A stretch of 24,154 nucleotides of DNA from UBA3495 sp964629875. GTDB lineage: Bacteria > Chloroflexota > Dehalococcoidia > Lucifugimonadales > UBA3495. The stretch covers positions 1-24,154 of the forward strand of contig CAZVRK010000026.1 of assembly GCA_964629875.1 (NCBI GenBank). The letters run 5' to 3'. Below are positions 1 through 8,806 of the stretch, piece after piece; the stretch's first letter is position 1; each line of letters begins with the position of its first letter. The notes beneath the pieces were generated by a model, which was not told the origin of the DNA, did no database searches, and was given only the letters and a program-made list of their open reading frames with translations. The translations under genes and the position numbers were made by a program.

Positions 1-1
1 C

Positions 2-460
2 ATAGGCTGCTGCTACCGGTCCTCCAATACTTAATGAAGTTATTGATAATGAACCCAGAAAGCCGAAGAAAAACCCGGATTTCTTGGATCTAGCAAGCGC
101 AATCTCAGATTTGAAAAGCAGAGAGACTCCTAATATTAAAATGAGTATTCCGATTAATATTCTTAAGACGGATGGGTTTGCAATTTTAAGGGCAAAAACT
201 CCTACCGGAACCGCACAAAGTCCGCCGGATAACATTCCATATAATTGTGATATTTGCAGATGTTTTCTTACCTTTATAAACACCATGGCTAATAGAATTA
301 CTATCAACAAGTTGGCTATTATCACTACTGAATGAGGATCCAGGAATATTAAAAGTACCGGGGCGACGACTAGAGCCAGTCCGAAGCTTACCGTTCCCAT
401 AACGGTGGCTCCGATAAATACGGCTATTAATGAAATGATTAGTTCTAATCCTTGGAGCAA
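2..460 (-). CDS. TauE/SafE family membrane permease (partial, C-terminus beyond left edge)
   Basis: Reading the minus strand from a TTG at 458-460 gives 153 codons open to the window edge. The peptide is very hydrophobic: membrane stretches at about residues 5-40, 45-62, 73-91 and 97-115, and a further one starting near 128. It has the two-repeat layout of the TauE/SafE (DUF81) family: a glycine-rich MGTVSFGLAL segment in the first repeat and a GFLGSLSITSLSIGGP segment (to residue 148) in the second, matching the usual G..GIGGPP signature. Members are inner-membrane carriers thought to move sulfite, sulfonates or other small anions; the substrate here cannot be told. GAGGG lies just upstream of the TTG, with an in-frame stop at 467-469, so little extension is possible. 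The gene is last in a minus-strand series after the methyltransferase (gap about 75 nt). About 100 residues are missing off the edge. Confidence 0.78.
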   Translation of the reverse strand, partial: MLQGLELIISLIAVFIGATVMGTVSFGLALVVAPVLLIFLDPHSVVIIANLLIVILLAMVFIKVRKHLQISQLYGMLSGGLCAVPVGVFALKIANPSVLRILIGILILILGVSLLFKSEIALARSKKSGFFFGFLGSLSITSLSIGGPVAAAY

Positions 461-534
461 AGTCCCTCAATATCCTGTAGTGGATAGGCCATAGTGTTGA
501 ATGTTGTTAGTCTAATCGGAGGTGAAGTCTGAAT

Positions 535-1440
535 CTAGACTGGGATATTTGTTTGCGAAGACGTAGAAGGAGGTCGCCAAAAGTCTAGAATGTATTCGAA
601 TGTCGTCCCCATAGTAATGTAGTTGGAAGGCCATCCGAAAATACCGATTCTATTAACTATATTAGTCCGATCCCAAATTATAGTATTTCGGAGTTCGTAC
701 CCTGCGTCTGTTAGAGCTTTAACAACTGATATGTGGATAGTCATTCGTTTATTATCCATCCACACATCAGGAACATTAATTACACAGTGAGCTTTTTCCT
801 TAAGTAATGGTAATAGATCTCTAAATATTTCTGTCATGGCAAGTTGATACTGGTCTAAGTCTAGTACGCCAAGGTCGTTTTTATCCTGGCTGTATTGCTC
901 GATTTTCAGATATTGGTCATTTTGTCGAAGCTTTCCTCTTCGGCTTTTGTTAGTTCTAGGGCGATTCAATAGATTGGCATATGGAGGAGAAGTTACTATC
1001 AGGTTGATTGAATTTTCATCAAGATGTTTATTTGCATTTCGGGCGTCTTCGCATAGGGGTATCTGTTGTGATTTTTGTTCTTGAGTTGATAAACGGCTCT
1101 GGCATACGTTCATGTATTCAGGTTTTAGGTCAAACCCGACGCAATTACGGTCACAGTCTTGAGCAGCCAGTAATGTACTACCGCTGCCAGAAAATGGATC
1201 TACTACTAGTTCGCCTGCATGTGTGAATAACTCAATGCATCTTTTGGGTAAAGATATAGGAAATGTAGCGGGATGAATGTCTTTGTCTCTGATATCACGA
1301 GATTCGTAAGAAAATTTCCAAACTCCTATTTGAGACAAAATCCATTCTTTAGCTGTTAGACAGTTAATATGGTTAGTTGGGCAATCACAATATTTACCGT
1401 TTGATATCTCTAGTTTTGATTTTTCTATCTGAGTGGCCAT
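535..1440 (-). CDS. Solitary DNA methyltransferase (N4-cytosine/N6-adenine type)
   Basis: This 301-residue protein has the two hallmark motifs of amino-methylating DNA methyltransferases: the SAM-binding loop DPFSGSGS (residues 81-88) and the catalytic TSPPY (150-154). The SAM loop comes first, preceded by HPATFP (56-61), a segment that in the common beta-class enzymes sits near the C-terminus. The C-terminal part (IIWDR near 254, GWPSN near 269, FEYILDFWR to 289) matches the region that follows the catalytic motif in COG0863 enzymes. The protein therefore looks circularly permuted relative to the beta class. No endonuclease or specificity gene adjoins it, so it is probably an orphan modification enzyme or the remnant of a restriction system; its target sequence is unknown. 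CDC and CLT cysteines near residues 18-27 could suggest a small metal site, but this is weak. No clear ribosome-binding site precedes the ATG. Confidence 0.85.
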   Translation of the reverse strand: MATQIEKSKLEISNGKYCDCPTNHINCLTAKEWILSQIGVWKFSYESRDIRDKDIHPATFPISLPKRCIELFTHAGELVVDPFSGSGSTLLAAQDCDRNCVGFDLKPEYMNVCQSRLSTQEQKSQQIPLCEDARNANKHLDENSINLIVTSPPYANLLNRPRTNKSRRGKLRQNDQYLKIEQYSQDKNDLGVLDLDQYQLAMTEIFRDLLPLLKEKAHCVINVPDVWMDNKRMTIHISVVKALTDAGYELRNTIIWDRTNIVNRIGIFGWPSNYITMGTTFEYILDFWRPPSTSSQTNIPV

Positions 1441-1530
1441 TATGAACTGTCGCTGTTAAGTGCTACGTTGTTTTATCGTGTGTTACGGACAATGGTACCT
1501 AATGGGCTTGTGATAAATCCACACGTTTTA

Positions 1531-2565
1531 CTACATACTCGGAGGTGTTTTGGGGTTTGTCTTTAGTGTAAAGGCACCCATTTTTGCCGCTTCGTTTAAA
1601 GCCGCATCTACATTTACAACAGGAGGACCATTTCGTTCAAGTGCAATTGATAGTTCTTCTTCAGCAGATACAGTGAACGAGCGCTCACCGTCTAAAGCCA
1701 CGGTGTAGGACCTCTTTGGCAGAACTGTACGTGCCCCCAAGTCGATGGTATCCCAACTCTGTATATCTACTTGAGTGACCATTCCGGGTGCTATGGGAGC
1801 TAGGATACTTGTTGTATTCTTTACTGTGGCATTCATATTGTCGTCAGATAAAGTATATCTAATCCCCTGATTATCCTGTTGAGATATTGGTTTAAGCCTT
1901 GCTCCAATAGAGGATAGTCCGATACTTGATGGTTCGGCTCGCGTAAGGAACACATCGTATAAGGTCGACAAATCCCATATTGCTCTACTGGCTAGAAATC
2001 GCTCTTTGGACAAAGCGACATCTATGAGGGCTAGATCTTTAAAACTTCCGTCCACATCAATTTTTAGAAGCTTGCTAATAGTGGATACGAGAGATATCTC
2101 AAGAATATCTTGTGCTACTAATCCAGCGGCTATTCCAGCCAGAGTTCCTTCGGTTAATGATGGGAACACGTTATTAGTTCCAGTGGATATCGGAACCATA
2201 GGTATAACGGTAGACCCTTTCACTACAGCTCTATTGGTGCCATCGCCACCTAATGTAAGTAGACAGCCAACATGGTTCTGCTGCATTAATTCTGCTGCTC
2301 GCGTGGTATCTCCTTCGACATAATACGCAGGCATATCTAGAGTCTCTACTGTAATCTTCAGATTAGGATCGTCACTAGCACGTAAGCAGAGTCCAGCACT
2401 ATCCGGCATGGCAATGACTTTGTGGACCCCTGTAGATGATATCCCGAATAAGGCTCGTCGAATTATGTTTACTTTCTCCCAATCCGGCACGACTCTTCCT
2501 TGGGATACTATTCTTCGGATATCTTTACTAGCTGAAGGATTAGCTATGATGCCTACAGAAGCCAT
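1531..2565 (-). CDS. ATP-NAD kinase family protein, AcoX-like
   Basis: From the ATG at 2563-2565 the product is 344 residues, beginning MASVGIIANPSASKD, a typical opening for COG3199/AcoX-type proteins. It carries the kinase signature GGDGTNR (about residues 106-112) and the STGTNN loop (about 127-132) that bind nucleotide and NAD in the ATP-NAD kinase fold. True NAD kinases make NADP; AcoX-like relatives have an unclear role, often beside dehydrogenase operons, so NAD kinase activity is only possible. The frame stays open upstream to an ATG at 2643, but the 26 extra residues are hydrophobic, lack a Shine-Dalgarno site and do not look like this family. GGAG lies 13 nt before the chosen ATG. 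The gene is divergent from the amidase at 2667 and lies 90 nt upstream of the methyltransferase on the same strand. Confidence 0.8.
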   Translation of the reverse strand: MASVGIIANPSASKDIRRIVSQGRVVPDWEKVNIIRRALFGISSTGVHKVIAMPDSAGLCLRASDDPNLKITVETLDMPAYYVEGDTTRAAELMQQNHVGCLLTLGGDGTNRAVVKGSTVIPMVPISTGTNNVFPSLTEGTLAGIAAGLVAQDILEISLVSTISKLLKIDVDGSFKDLALIDVALSKERFLASRAIWDLSTLYDVFLTRAEPSSIGLSSIGARLKPISQQDNQGIRYTLSDDNMNATVKNTTSILAPIAPGMVTQVDIQSWDTIDLGARTVLPKRSYTVALDGERSFTVSAEEELSIALERNGPPVVNVDAALNEAAKMGAFTLKTNPKTPPSM

Positions 2566-2666
2566 AAGCCGATATAATCTCCGACCGTAAAACGTTGTAA
2601 AACAGATTAGTATAGATGTTATCATCAATATCTCTGGATACATAACTGTGGTTAAGGAGTAATCGT

Positions 2667-4076
2667 ATGGATATAGACTTCATGTCCGTAGTTGAGCTTA
2701 AACATATGCTTGATGCGAAAGAAGTGTCTATTGTAGAAATAATAGAACATTTCTATGATCGTATTGATGAGCTTAATCCGAAGCTAAATGTATTTCTTGC
2801 ATTATGTAGAGAAGAGGCTATGGAAATAGCATTCAAGCAGCAACAAGCGTTAGAAAAAGGTGTTTTGCAAGGAAAATTGGCGGGCATCCCAATTTCGATT
2901 AAAGATCTTGAGATGACTAGTGGCATTGTTACAACTTTAGGTTCTGTAGTTTTTAGAGATCGTGTCCCGACTTACGATTCTGTTGTTGTGGAGCGTGTTA
3001 AAAATGAGGGCGCAATTATATTAGGAAAAACGAATACTCCTGAATTTGGTCAGTCAGGTACAACTGAGAATAGATTAGGAGATGCGTGTAGAAACCCTTG
3101 GGATACCAGTAGAACATCAGGAGGGTCGAGCGGAGGAGCCGGTGCTGGGCTCGCTGCGGGTCTATTCCCTATTGCTACAGGTAGTGATGGAGGTGGCTCA
3201 ATACGAATACCGGCCAGTTTTAATGGAGTCTTTGGAATTAAGCCATCTCAAGGAAGAGTACCCCGGTATGGTGGATACGGTATACCTGCCTCTAACCATT
3301 TGTCGCAATCAGGTCCGATGGCACGTACCGTCACGGACTGCGCATTATTATTGCAAGTAATGTCCGGAGCGGATTATAGAGACCCGACTTCTTTGCGCTT
3401 AAATAGTAATGATTTTCTATCAGATATCGAAAAAGGTGTATCAGGTTGGAAGATCGGTTGGAGTCCTGATTTAGGATATGCTGCTGTAGATTCCGAAGTC
3501 CTAAAGGTATGTGCGGAGTCAGCAAAGGTATTTGAATCCTTAGGTGCTAATGTCGAAGAGGTAAATCTGCAAATTGAAGATCCTTTTCACACGTTCTTCG
3601 ATATTTTTGCAACTGGAACATATACATCTTATGGTGATTTATTAGAACAGAGTGGTGACGATTTAACTGATTATGTAAGAAGTACTCTGGAATATGCTAG
3701 TACTCTGACGGCCAGCGATTTTTCAAAAGCGCTGCTACAACAAGATATTCTGAAGCGATATATGGAGACGGTTTTTGATGAATTTGATTTGTTATTGACT
3801 CCTACTATGGCTGTAACTGCATTTCATATTAACGATAGACCTTCTACTATTTCGGGAAAGGAAGTGCATAAGTTTTGGGGATATTTACCTTTCACGTATC
3901 CCATAAACATTACTGGTCAGACGGCGGCAAGTGTTCCTTGCGGATTCTCTCAGTCAGGTATGCCAATAGGACTACATATAGTCGGTCCCTTTGGGTCGGA
4001 AAATAAAGTCCTAAGGGCTTCACGTGCTTTTGAGAAGGCTGCTCCTTGGGATCAGTACAGACCTAACATGGCCTGA
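2667..4076 (+). CDS. Amidase signature family hydrolase
   Basis: The 469-residue protein is a full-length amidase-signature enzyme, which hydrolyses a carboxamide to acid plus ammonia or amine. The catalytic Ser-cisSer-Lys triad is visible: K79 in SIKDL, the serine pair at 154-155 in GGSSGG, and the nucleophile S178 in SDGGGSIRIPA. The downstream FNGVFGIKPSQGRVPRYG block is also typical. There is no signal peptide, so it is probably cytoplasmic. AAGGAG sits 8 nt before the ATG and fixes the start. GatA is unlikely because gatB and gatC are absent and the nucleophile loop differs from GatA's GSDTGGSIRQPA; substrate cannot be deduced. The gene is divergent from the kinase gene and converges on the FAD/Fe-S dehydrogenase with only 5 nt between their stops, leaving no room for a separate terminator. 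Confidence 0.9.
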   Translation: MDIDFMSVVELKHMLDAKEVSIVEIIEHFYDRIDELNPKLNVFLALCREEAMEIAFKQQQALEKGVLQGKLAGIPISIKDLEMTSGIVTTLGSVVFRDRVPTYDSVVVERVKNEGAIILGKTNTPEFGQSGTTENRLGDACRNPWDTSRTSGGSSGGAGAGLAAGLFPIATGSDGGGSIRIPASFNGVFGIKPSQGRVPRYGGYGIPASNHLSQSGPMARTVTDCALLLQVMSGADYRDPTSLRLNSNDFLSDIEKGVSGWKIGWSPDLGYAAVDSEVLKVCAESAKVFESLGANVEEVNLQIEDPFHTFFDIFATGTYTSYGDLLEQSGDDLTDYVRSTLEYASTLTASDFSKALLQQDILKRYMETVFDEFDLLLTPTMAVTAFHINDRPSTISGKEVHKFWGYLPFTYPINITGQTAASVPCGFSQSGMPIGLHIVGPFGSENKVLRASRAFEKAAPWDQYRPNMA

Positions 4077-4081
4077 CAGGG

Positions 4082-6988
4082 TTATTCCAAAGCCTCTGCC
4101 ATTATCTCAGCAATATGCCTAGGTTGACGATTTGTCCCGTGTTCAACCTGCTGTCTACAGGACACTCCTGTAACGGCTATTTCACATTCGGCATCAGAAT
4201 TATTGATGGCTGGGAATAATGCTTGCTCTCCGATCTGCATAGAAATGTCATAATGTTCCTTTTCGAATCCAAATGATCCTGCCATGCCACAGCAGCCCGA
4301 ATTTATCAATTGAGCTTCGTAGTTCTCTGGCAAGTTTAGAACTTCTAATGAAGCAGAGGTTCCTATCAAAGATTTTTGATGACAATGCCCGTGAAACAAT
4401 ATTTGCTTTTTATTGCTAGTGAAATTCAAATTCAGTTCTCCTTTCTGATTTAGCATAGAAAGGAATTCGTCGATCATGTAACTATTTTCTGCGACTAGTT
4501 TGGCGTTTTCTGTTTTTATTAATTCGGGATATTCATCTCTAAAGGTGAGTATGCAACTTGGTTCAGTTCCTATGATTGGAAAGCCCTGTTTAACGTAATC
4601 TGCCAATACATCTATATTGGTTTCTGCTCTCATCTTGGCTTCGTTTAGTAACCCTTTGGAAATCATAGGACGTCCACAGCAATCTGCGTTGGCCAATACC
4701 ACGTTGTACCCGGCTTGCTCTAATAATTTAACCGATGCTTGCCCTATGGACGGATAGTTGTAATTCATGAAAGTATCGTTGTATAGAACAACTGTCCCCG
4801 TCAGAGCAATATTGTCTCTGATACTGTTTCTGTTATCGAACCATTGTTGGAAAGTTGTCGAGGCGAATCTTGGCAATTGGCGGTTCGGATGTACTCCAAT
4901 GAGTTTTGAAGCTACTAGCCGTCCGAGGCTACTATTACTGATCCAATTGGATAATCCAGGTAGTTTGGTGCCTAGTTTATTTACCTTGTTAATATTTGCA
5001 AAGATTTTTGTTCGTATGGGGAGTTTATTTACCTGGTAATATTTGTCTAAGAATTCGTATTTGAGTTTCGCCATATCTACACCCGAGGGGCACTCTGATT
5101 TACATCCTTTGCACTCTAAACATAAATCCAGGCTTTCGTACAATCGGGAGCTCGTGATAGTGCCTTCCGGTAGATTCCCTGACAAAGCAGCCCGTAATAG
5201 GTTTGCTCTACCTCTAGTAGAGTGTTCTTCATCTCGTGTGGCCATATATGAGGGGCACATTGTGCCTTCGAGTTTTCGGCATGCACCCATGCCGTTGCAC
5301 ATTTCTACGGCGCCGGCATAGTCTGAGTCTAATGAAAAGTCTAGCGTGGTATTTACTGGTGTCGTGCTATAAGAAGTACCATACCGTAAATTGTCAGTTA
5401 ATGGGGGACAGTCTATTATCTTTCCTGGATTCATAATACCGTCTGGATCGAATGTATGTTTGACGTCCCTGAATGCTTGTGTGATTTCTGGCCCAAACAT
5501 TTTTTCAGTCCAGACCCCTCTTACAATACCGTCTCCGTGCTCTCCACTGAGGGAACCGCCAAACTCTTTTACTAAATCACTTATCTCATCTGCTATCGCC
5601 ATCATCCTGTTCAGCCCGTTTTCTTCTTTGAGACTGACCAAAGGGCGAATGTGCAAACACCCAACGCTGGCATGGCCATAATATCCAGCTTCTGTATTAT
5701 GGTTTCGGACGATCTCATCGAATCGTCTCACGAATGGGCCGAGTTTTTGAGGATCGACAGCTGTGTCCTCAACGTATGGGAGTGGTTTAGCATCCCCGTG
5801 TATGCTCATCAATAAACCCAGCCCTGCCTTCCTAATGTTCCAAACATTGTTCTGAGAAGGTTTGTCTAGGAGGTTCACGCAGGCATAACCTAGACGCTTC
5901 CGTTCCATATCAGATTTAAACACATCTAGTTTGCTTTTGAGTTCGAGTTCTGTTTCTCCGTAGAACTCTACTAATAATAGAGCACCGGGATCCCCTTCAA
6001 TAAATGATAGGTTTTGGGCAAAACCAAGAGACTCTCTACATCTATCAAGTAACATTTTATCCATTATTTCTACCACTGACACGTCGTGGGTTAGTATCTC
6101 TTTAGTTGCTTCGCTGGCTTCGAAAATGTCTTGGAAATGAATTACTGACATCGCGGTTATTGTCGGTCGTGGAACCAGGTTTATTTTAGCTTCTGTTGTT
6201 ACGCATAAGGTTCCTTCGGAGCCGACAGCCATTTTGGCCATGTTGATTGGCCCATCGTGCAAGAAATCATCTAAGTTATATCCACTTACGCGTCTGAGAA
6301 TTTTCGGGTAACGAGATTCGATTTCACTGGCCGACCCTTTGGCTATTCTCAAAACTCCTCTGTATATATCTGATTCTAAGCCAGTGCCGCTGAGCTTGCG
6401 CTCCAATTCTTGTGGATTCAGTTCTTTGAAGATAGTCTGGTTTGAGTTAGATAATACGACATCAAGTTCCTTTACGTGGTCGAGAGTTTTACCGTATATG
6501 ACGGAATGTGCACCACACGTATTATTACCAATTCCTCCACCTACACACGCTCTGCTTGCCGTCGTTGGGTCTGGTGCGTATTGTAGATTATATGGGACTA
6601 GCAATTTATTTAACTGGTCAAGTACTATACCAGGCTGAACCTTCGCCCAGTGTTCTTCTTCGTTCACTTCAATTAGTTGATTCATGTATTTGCTGAAATC
6701 CATGACTATGGCGTGATTTACACATTGTCCTGCCAGGCTAGTCCCGCCAGCTCTTGGTAGAACAGGTATTTTGCTTTCGTGAGCGACCTGCATAACGGAA
6801 ACCACATCGTCAACATCCTTGGGTATAACTACGCCAACGGGTTCCATCTGGTAGATGCTCGCGTCTGTGCTGTATAAAACTCTCGAGAACGGATCAAATC
6901 TAACTTCTCCTTTAACCCGTTTCTTTAGTTCGTTGGCTAACTCGTCTCGTTCTCGACCTCTAATCCTGTTGCCAGTTATGGTCGCCAT
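4082..6988 (-). CDS. FAD-linked dehydrogenase fused to Fe-S/CCG domains (YdiJ-like D-2-hydroxyacid dehydrogenase)
   Basis: At 968 residues this fuses a GlcD-like flavin domain to a GlcF-like iron-sulfur domain. The FAD-binding PCMH part has PRAGGTSLAGQ (about 80-90) and GGGIGNNTCGAHSVIYGK; the C-terminal flavoenzyme part has HASVGCLHIRP, SGEHGDG and NPGKIID. Two ferredoxin-type cysteine sets follow (CNGMGAC...CP near 563-580, CLECKGCKSECP near 622-634), then two CCG motifs (near 768 and 900) of a heterodisulfide-reductase-like domain. The first cysteine set, including the following TRD..HS.RGRA, resembles E. coli YdiJ, reported as a D-2-hydroxyglutarate dehydrogenase. It probably oxidises a D-2-hydroxyacid and passes electrons to the respiratory chain, but the exact substrate is inferred. 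AGGAGG lies just upstream of the ATG. A zinc-ribbon ORF lies about 100 nt upstream on the same strand. Confidence 0.9.
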   Translation of the reverse strand: MATITGNRIRGRERDELANELKKRVKGEVRFDPFSRVLYSTDASIYQMEPVGVVIPKDVDDVVSVMQVAHESKIPVLPRAGGTSLAGQCVNHAIVMDFSKYMNQLIEVNEEEHWAKVQPGIVLDQLNKLLVPYNLQYAPDPTTASRACVGGGIGNNTCGAHSVIYGKTLDHVKELDVVLSNSNQTIFKELNPQELERKLSGTGLESDIYRGVLRIAKGSASEIESRYPKILRRVSGYNLDDFLHDGPINMAKMAVGSEGTLCVTTEAKINLVPRPTITAMSVIHFQDIFEASEATKEILTHDVSVVEIMDKMLLDRCRESLGFAQNLSFIEGDPGALLLVEFYGETELELKSKLDVFKSDMERKRLGYACVNLLDKPSQNNVWNIRKAGLGLLMSIHGDAKPLPYVEDTAVDPQKLGPFVRRFDEIVRNHNTEAGYYGHASVGCLHIRPLVSLKEENGLNRMMAIADEISDLVKEFGGSLSGEHGDGIVRGVWTEKMFGPEITQAFRDVKHTFDPDGIMNPGKIIDCPPLTDNLRYGTSYSTTPVNTTLDFSLDSDYAGAVEMCNGMGACRKLEGTMCPSYMATRDEEHSTRGRANLLRAALSGNLPEGTITSSRLYESLDLCLECKGCKSECPSGVDMAKLKYEFLDKYYQVNKLPIRTKIFANINKVNKLGTKLPGLSNWISNSSLGRLVASKLIGVHPNRQLPRFASTTFQQWFDNRNSIRDNIALTGTVVLYNDTFMNYNYPSIGQASVKLLEQAGYNVVLANADCCGRPMISKGLLNEAKMRAETNIDVLADYVKQGFPIIGTEPSCILTFRDEYPELIKTENAKLVAENSYMIDEFLSMLNQKGELNLNFTSNKKQILFHGHCHQKSLIGTSASLEVLNLPENYEAQLINSGCCGMAGSFGFEKEHYDISMQIGEQALFPAINNSDAECEIAVTGVSCRQQVEHGTNRQPRHIAEIMAEALE

Positions 6989-7091
6989 GGCCCCTCCTGA
7001 GATATACGCTTTCTTTATGCTTGATTAAATTGGACTTGCGGTAGCTTAATATGAATATACCTAGAGATTCAACTTCTATTTTAGTGCATTG

Positions 7092-7271
7092 CTAGGTCAG
7101 TCCGAGACTGATAAGTAGATCCGATGCCCATTCTCTGAATAAATCGTCTAGTTCAAATCCGCAATGTGGACAATCGAGGTCCCCAAATCGGAAGCGTGTT
7201 CCACATTGCGAACAGTGTTGCACTTGAGATAAAGCAGATAAGACAATTTGGATGTTTTGTTCTGAAATCAC
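7092..7271 (-). CDS. Small zinc-ribbon protein (59 residues)
   Basis: Between the dehydrogenase and the second amidase the minus strand holds a 59-codon frame starting at GTG (7269-7271), with an upstream in-frame stop three codons before it. The peptide has C20-x2-C23 and C34-x2-C37 (HCSQCGTRFRF...CPHCGFEL), each with the glycine and aromatic neighbours expected of a four-cysteine zinc ribbon. An acidic/aromatic tail follows (DDLFREWASDL). The paired CxxC knuckles make coding more likely than chance. The ribosome-binding site is weak (GAGAG about 12 nt upstream). Function is unknown; such small proteins may bind nucleic acid or act as partner subunits. It could be co-transcribed with the dehydrogenase. 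The rest of the 6989-7420 interval shows only short leader sequences. Confidence 0.5.
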   Translation of the reverse strand: MISEQNIQIVLSALSQVQHCSQCGTRFRFGDLDCPHCGFELDDLFREWASDLLISLGLT

Positions 7272-7420
7272 CGTTTTTTATGCTCTCGCTGTTATTAATG
7301 GTTGTTAATTCTGCATGATCTGCAGAGATAAATTGTGGCTAAATCACTGGGATGATAGACTTGTGCCTATTAAATTCCTGAGTCAAGCATAACATGAATA
7401 CATAAGGTAAAAGGTCAGAT

Positions 7421-8770
7421 ATGACAGAGTTATATGAATTAACAGTACATGAATCCGCATCTCTAATCAGAAGCGGTGAGGTTTCTCCAATTGATCTTGT
7501 GGGATCCATGCTCAATCAAATTAGGAGACTAGAGCCACTACTTAAAGCTTGGGTTTATCTTGATGAAGATGCTGTGCTTAAGGAAGCAAAACTCAAGGAT
7601 CAGCAATATAAAGATGGTGTTGATATAGGCCCATTGCATGGCGTTCCTATAGGATTAAAGGACATTTACCATAACGCTTCGATACCGACTACTGCGTGTT
7701 CTAAAGTTTATGCAAACTTTGTCCCCGATTATGATGCAACTACTGTATCAAAACTTAAGCAGTCAGGAGCGATAATGTTGGGCAAAACTGTTACTACTGA
7801 ATTTGCCTGTAGTGATCCCTCTCCTACCGTGAATCCATGGAATCCGGCTCATACTCCGGGTGGGTCTAGCAGCGGGTCCGCTGTATCTGTATCTTCAAGA
7901 ATGTGTCCAGCTGCTCTAGGATCTCAGACGGTCGGTTCTGTATTGCGGCCAGCTTCATATAATGGTGTAGTAGGGTTTAAACCTACTCTTGGAAGAGTAA
8001 GCAGATATGGCGTGGTTCCCGTAAGCTGGACACTTGATACCATGGGTTGGATGACTCGTACCGTCAAAGATTCAGCACTCTTATTGTCTGTAATGTCGGG
8101 ACATGACCCGAATGACCCGATCAGTTCAACAGAGTCAGTGTCAGAGTTTTATGGGGATAGTGGTGCAATAACTAATCCCAAGATAGGTGTTATACGCGAC
8201 TTCTTTGTAGAAAAAGCTGATCCTGAAACTCAACGGAAGTTTTTTGATATTGTAGATAGACTAACGAGCGCTGGGGCGGATGTTGTTGAGGTAAGACTTC
8301 CAGATAGTTTTTCTAATGCAATTTCTGACCAGCAACTTATTATGGCTGTCGAGGGAGCGGCTTTTCATAAACCTATGTTCGATGTCCAAGCAGGAGACTA
8401 TCAACCAGGTATTAGGGCGATGATTCAAAGAGGACTTGATACAGATGCAACCAGTTACTCTGACGCTTTGGAGCGAAGATTGAGATTTGTCTTTGATATG
8501 GATGTAATGGCCAGTAAGGCAGATGTTCTTTTAACTCCGACTACCCCTAGCCCAGCCTTGCCGGATATTACGAATACTGGTAATACAATGTTTCAAGGGC
8601 CATGGACTTACTGTGGGTTGCCGACTATTACACTTCCCTCAGGATTATCTGAGGGGGGAATGCCTCTCGGTATTCAATTGGCAGGGCAGCGGCTAAACGA
8701 GTCTTTACTGTTATCAGTGGCAGCTTGGTGTGAATCAGTATTAGGAGTGAACTTAAATCCGAATTTGTAG
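7421..8770 (+). CDS. Amidase signature family hydrolase (second copy, GatA-like subgroup)
   Basis: This is a 449-residue amidase-signature enzyme, clearly diverged from the amidase at 2667. K80 lies in PIGLKDIY, the serine run at 149-151 in GGSSSGSA and the nucleophile S173 in SQTVGSVLRPASY, followed by NGVVGFKPTLGRVSRYGVVP. The SQT.GSVLRPASYNGVVGFKPT form is that of non-GatA amidases acting on small amides, not of the tRNA amidotransferase subunit. V171 stands where most members have glycine in the TGGS turn that helps build the oxyanion hole; the rest of the triad is intact, so the enzyme is probably active. AAAGG lies about 6 nt before the ATG. The thiolase and DUF35 genes follow on the same strand, but a promoter-like pair separates them, so they need not be one transcript. 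Confidence 0.88.
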   Translation: MTELYELTVHESASLIRSGEVSPIDLVGSMLNQIRRLEPLLKAWVYLDEDAVLKEAKLKDQQYKDGVDIGPLHGVPIGLKDIYHNASIPTTACSKVYANFVPDYDATTVSKLKQSGAIMLGKTVTTEFACSDPSPTVNPWNPAHTPGGSSSGSAVSVSSRMCPAALGSQTVGSVLRPASYNGVVGFKPTLGRVSRYGVVPVSWTLDTMGWMTRTVKDSALLLSVMSGHDPNDPISSTESVSEFYGDSGAITNPKIGVIRDFFVEKADPETQRKFFDIVDRLTSAGADVVEVRLPDSFSNAISDQQLIMAVEGAAFHKPMFDVQAGDYQPGIRAMIQRGLDTDATSYSDALERRLRFVFDMDVMASKADVLLTPTTPSPALPDITNTGNTMFQGPWTYCGLPTITLPSGLSEGGMPLGIQLAGQRLNESLLLSVAAWCESVLGVNLNPNL

Positions 8771-8806
8771 AACGTGGCGGTTATGGAACTACTAAGGAAA
8801 TGTGAT

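Noticed and set aside
84..335. Plus-strand 83-codon frame and an overlapping minus-strand 94-codon frame (186-470)
   Set aside because: Neither has recognisable domains. Both overlap the minus-strand TauE/SafE permease frame, which is hydrophobic and has family motifs.
2566..2643. N-terminal hydrophobic extension of the ATP-NAD kinase family protein
   Set aside because: It resembles a membrane anchor, but it has no ribosome-binding site and the family N-terminus begins at the internal ATG.
7421..8770. Second amidase as GatA of the Glu-tRNA amidotransferase
   Set aside because: The nucleophile loop is of the SQT.GSVLRPA type and no gatB or gatC is nearby.
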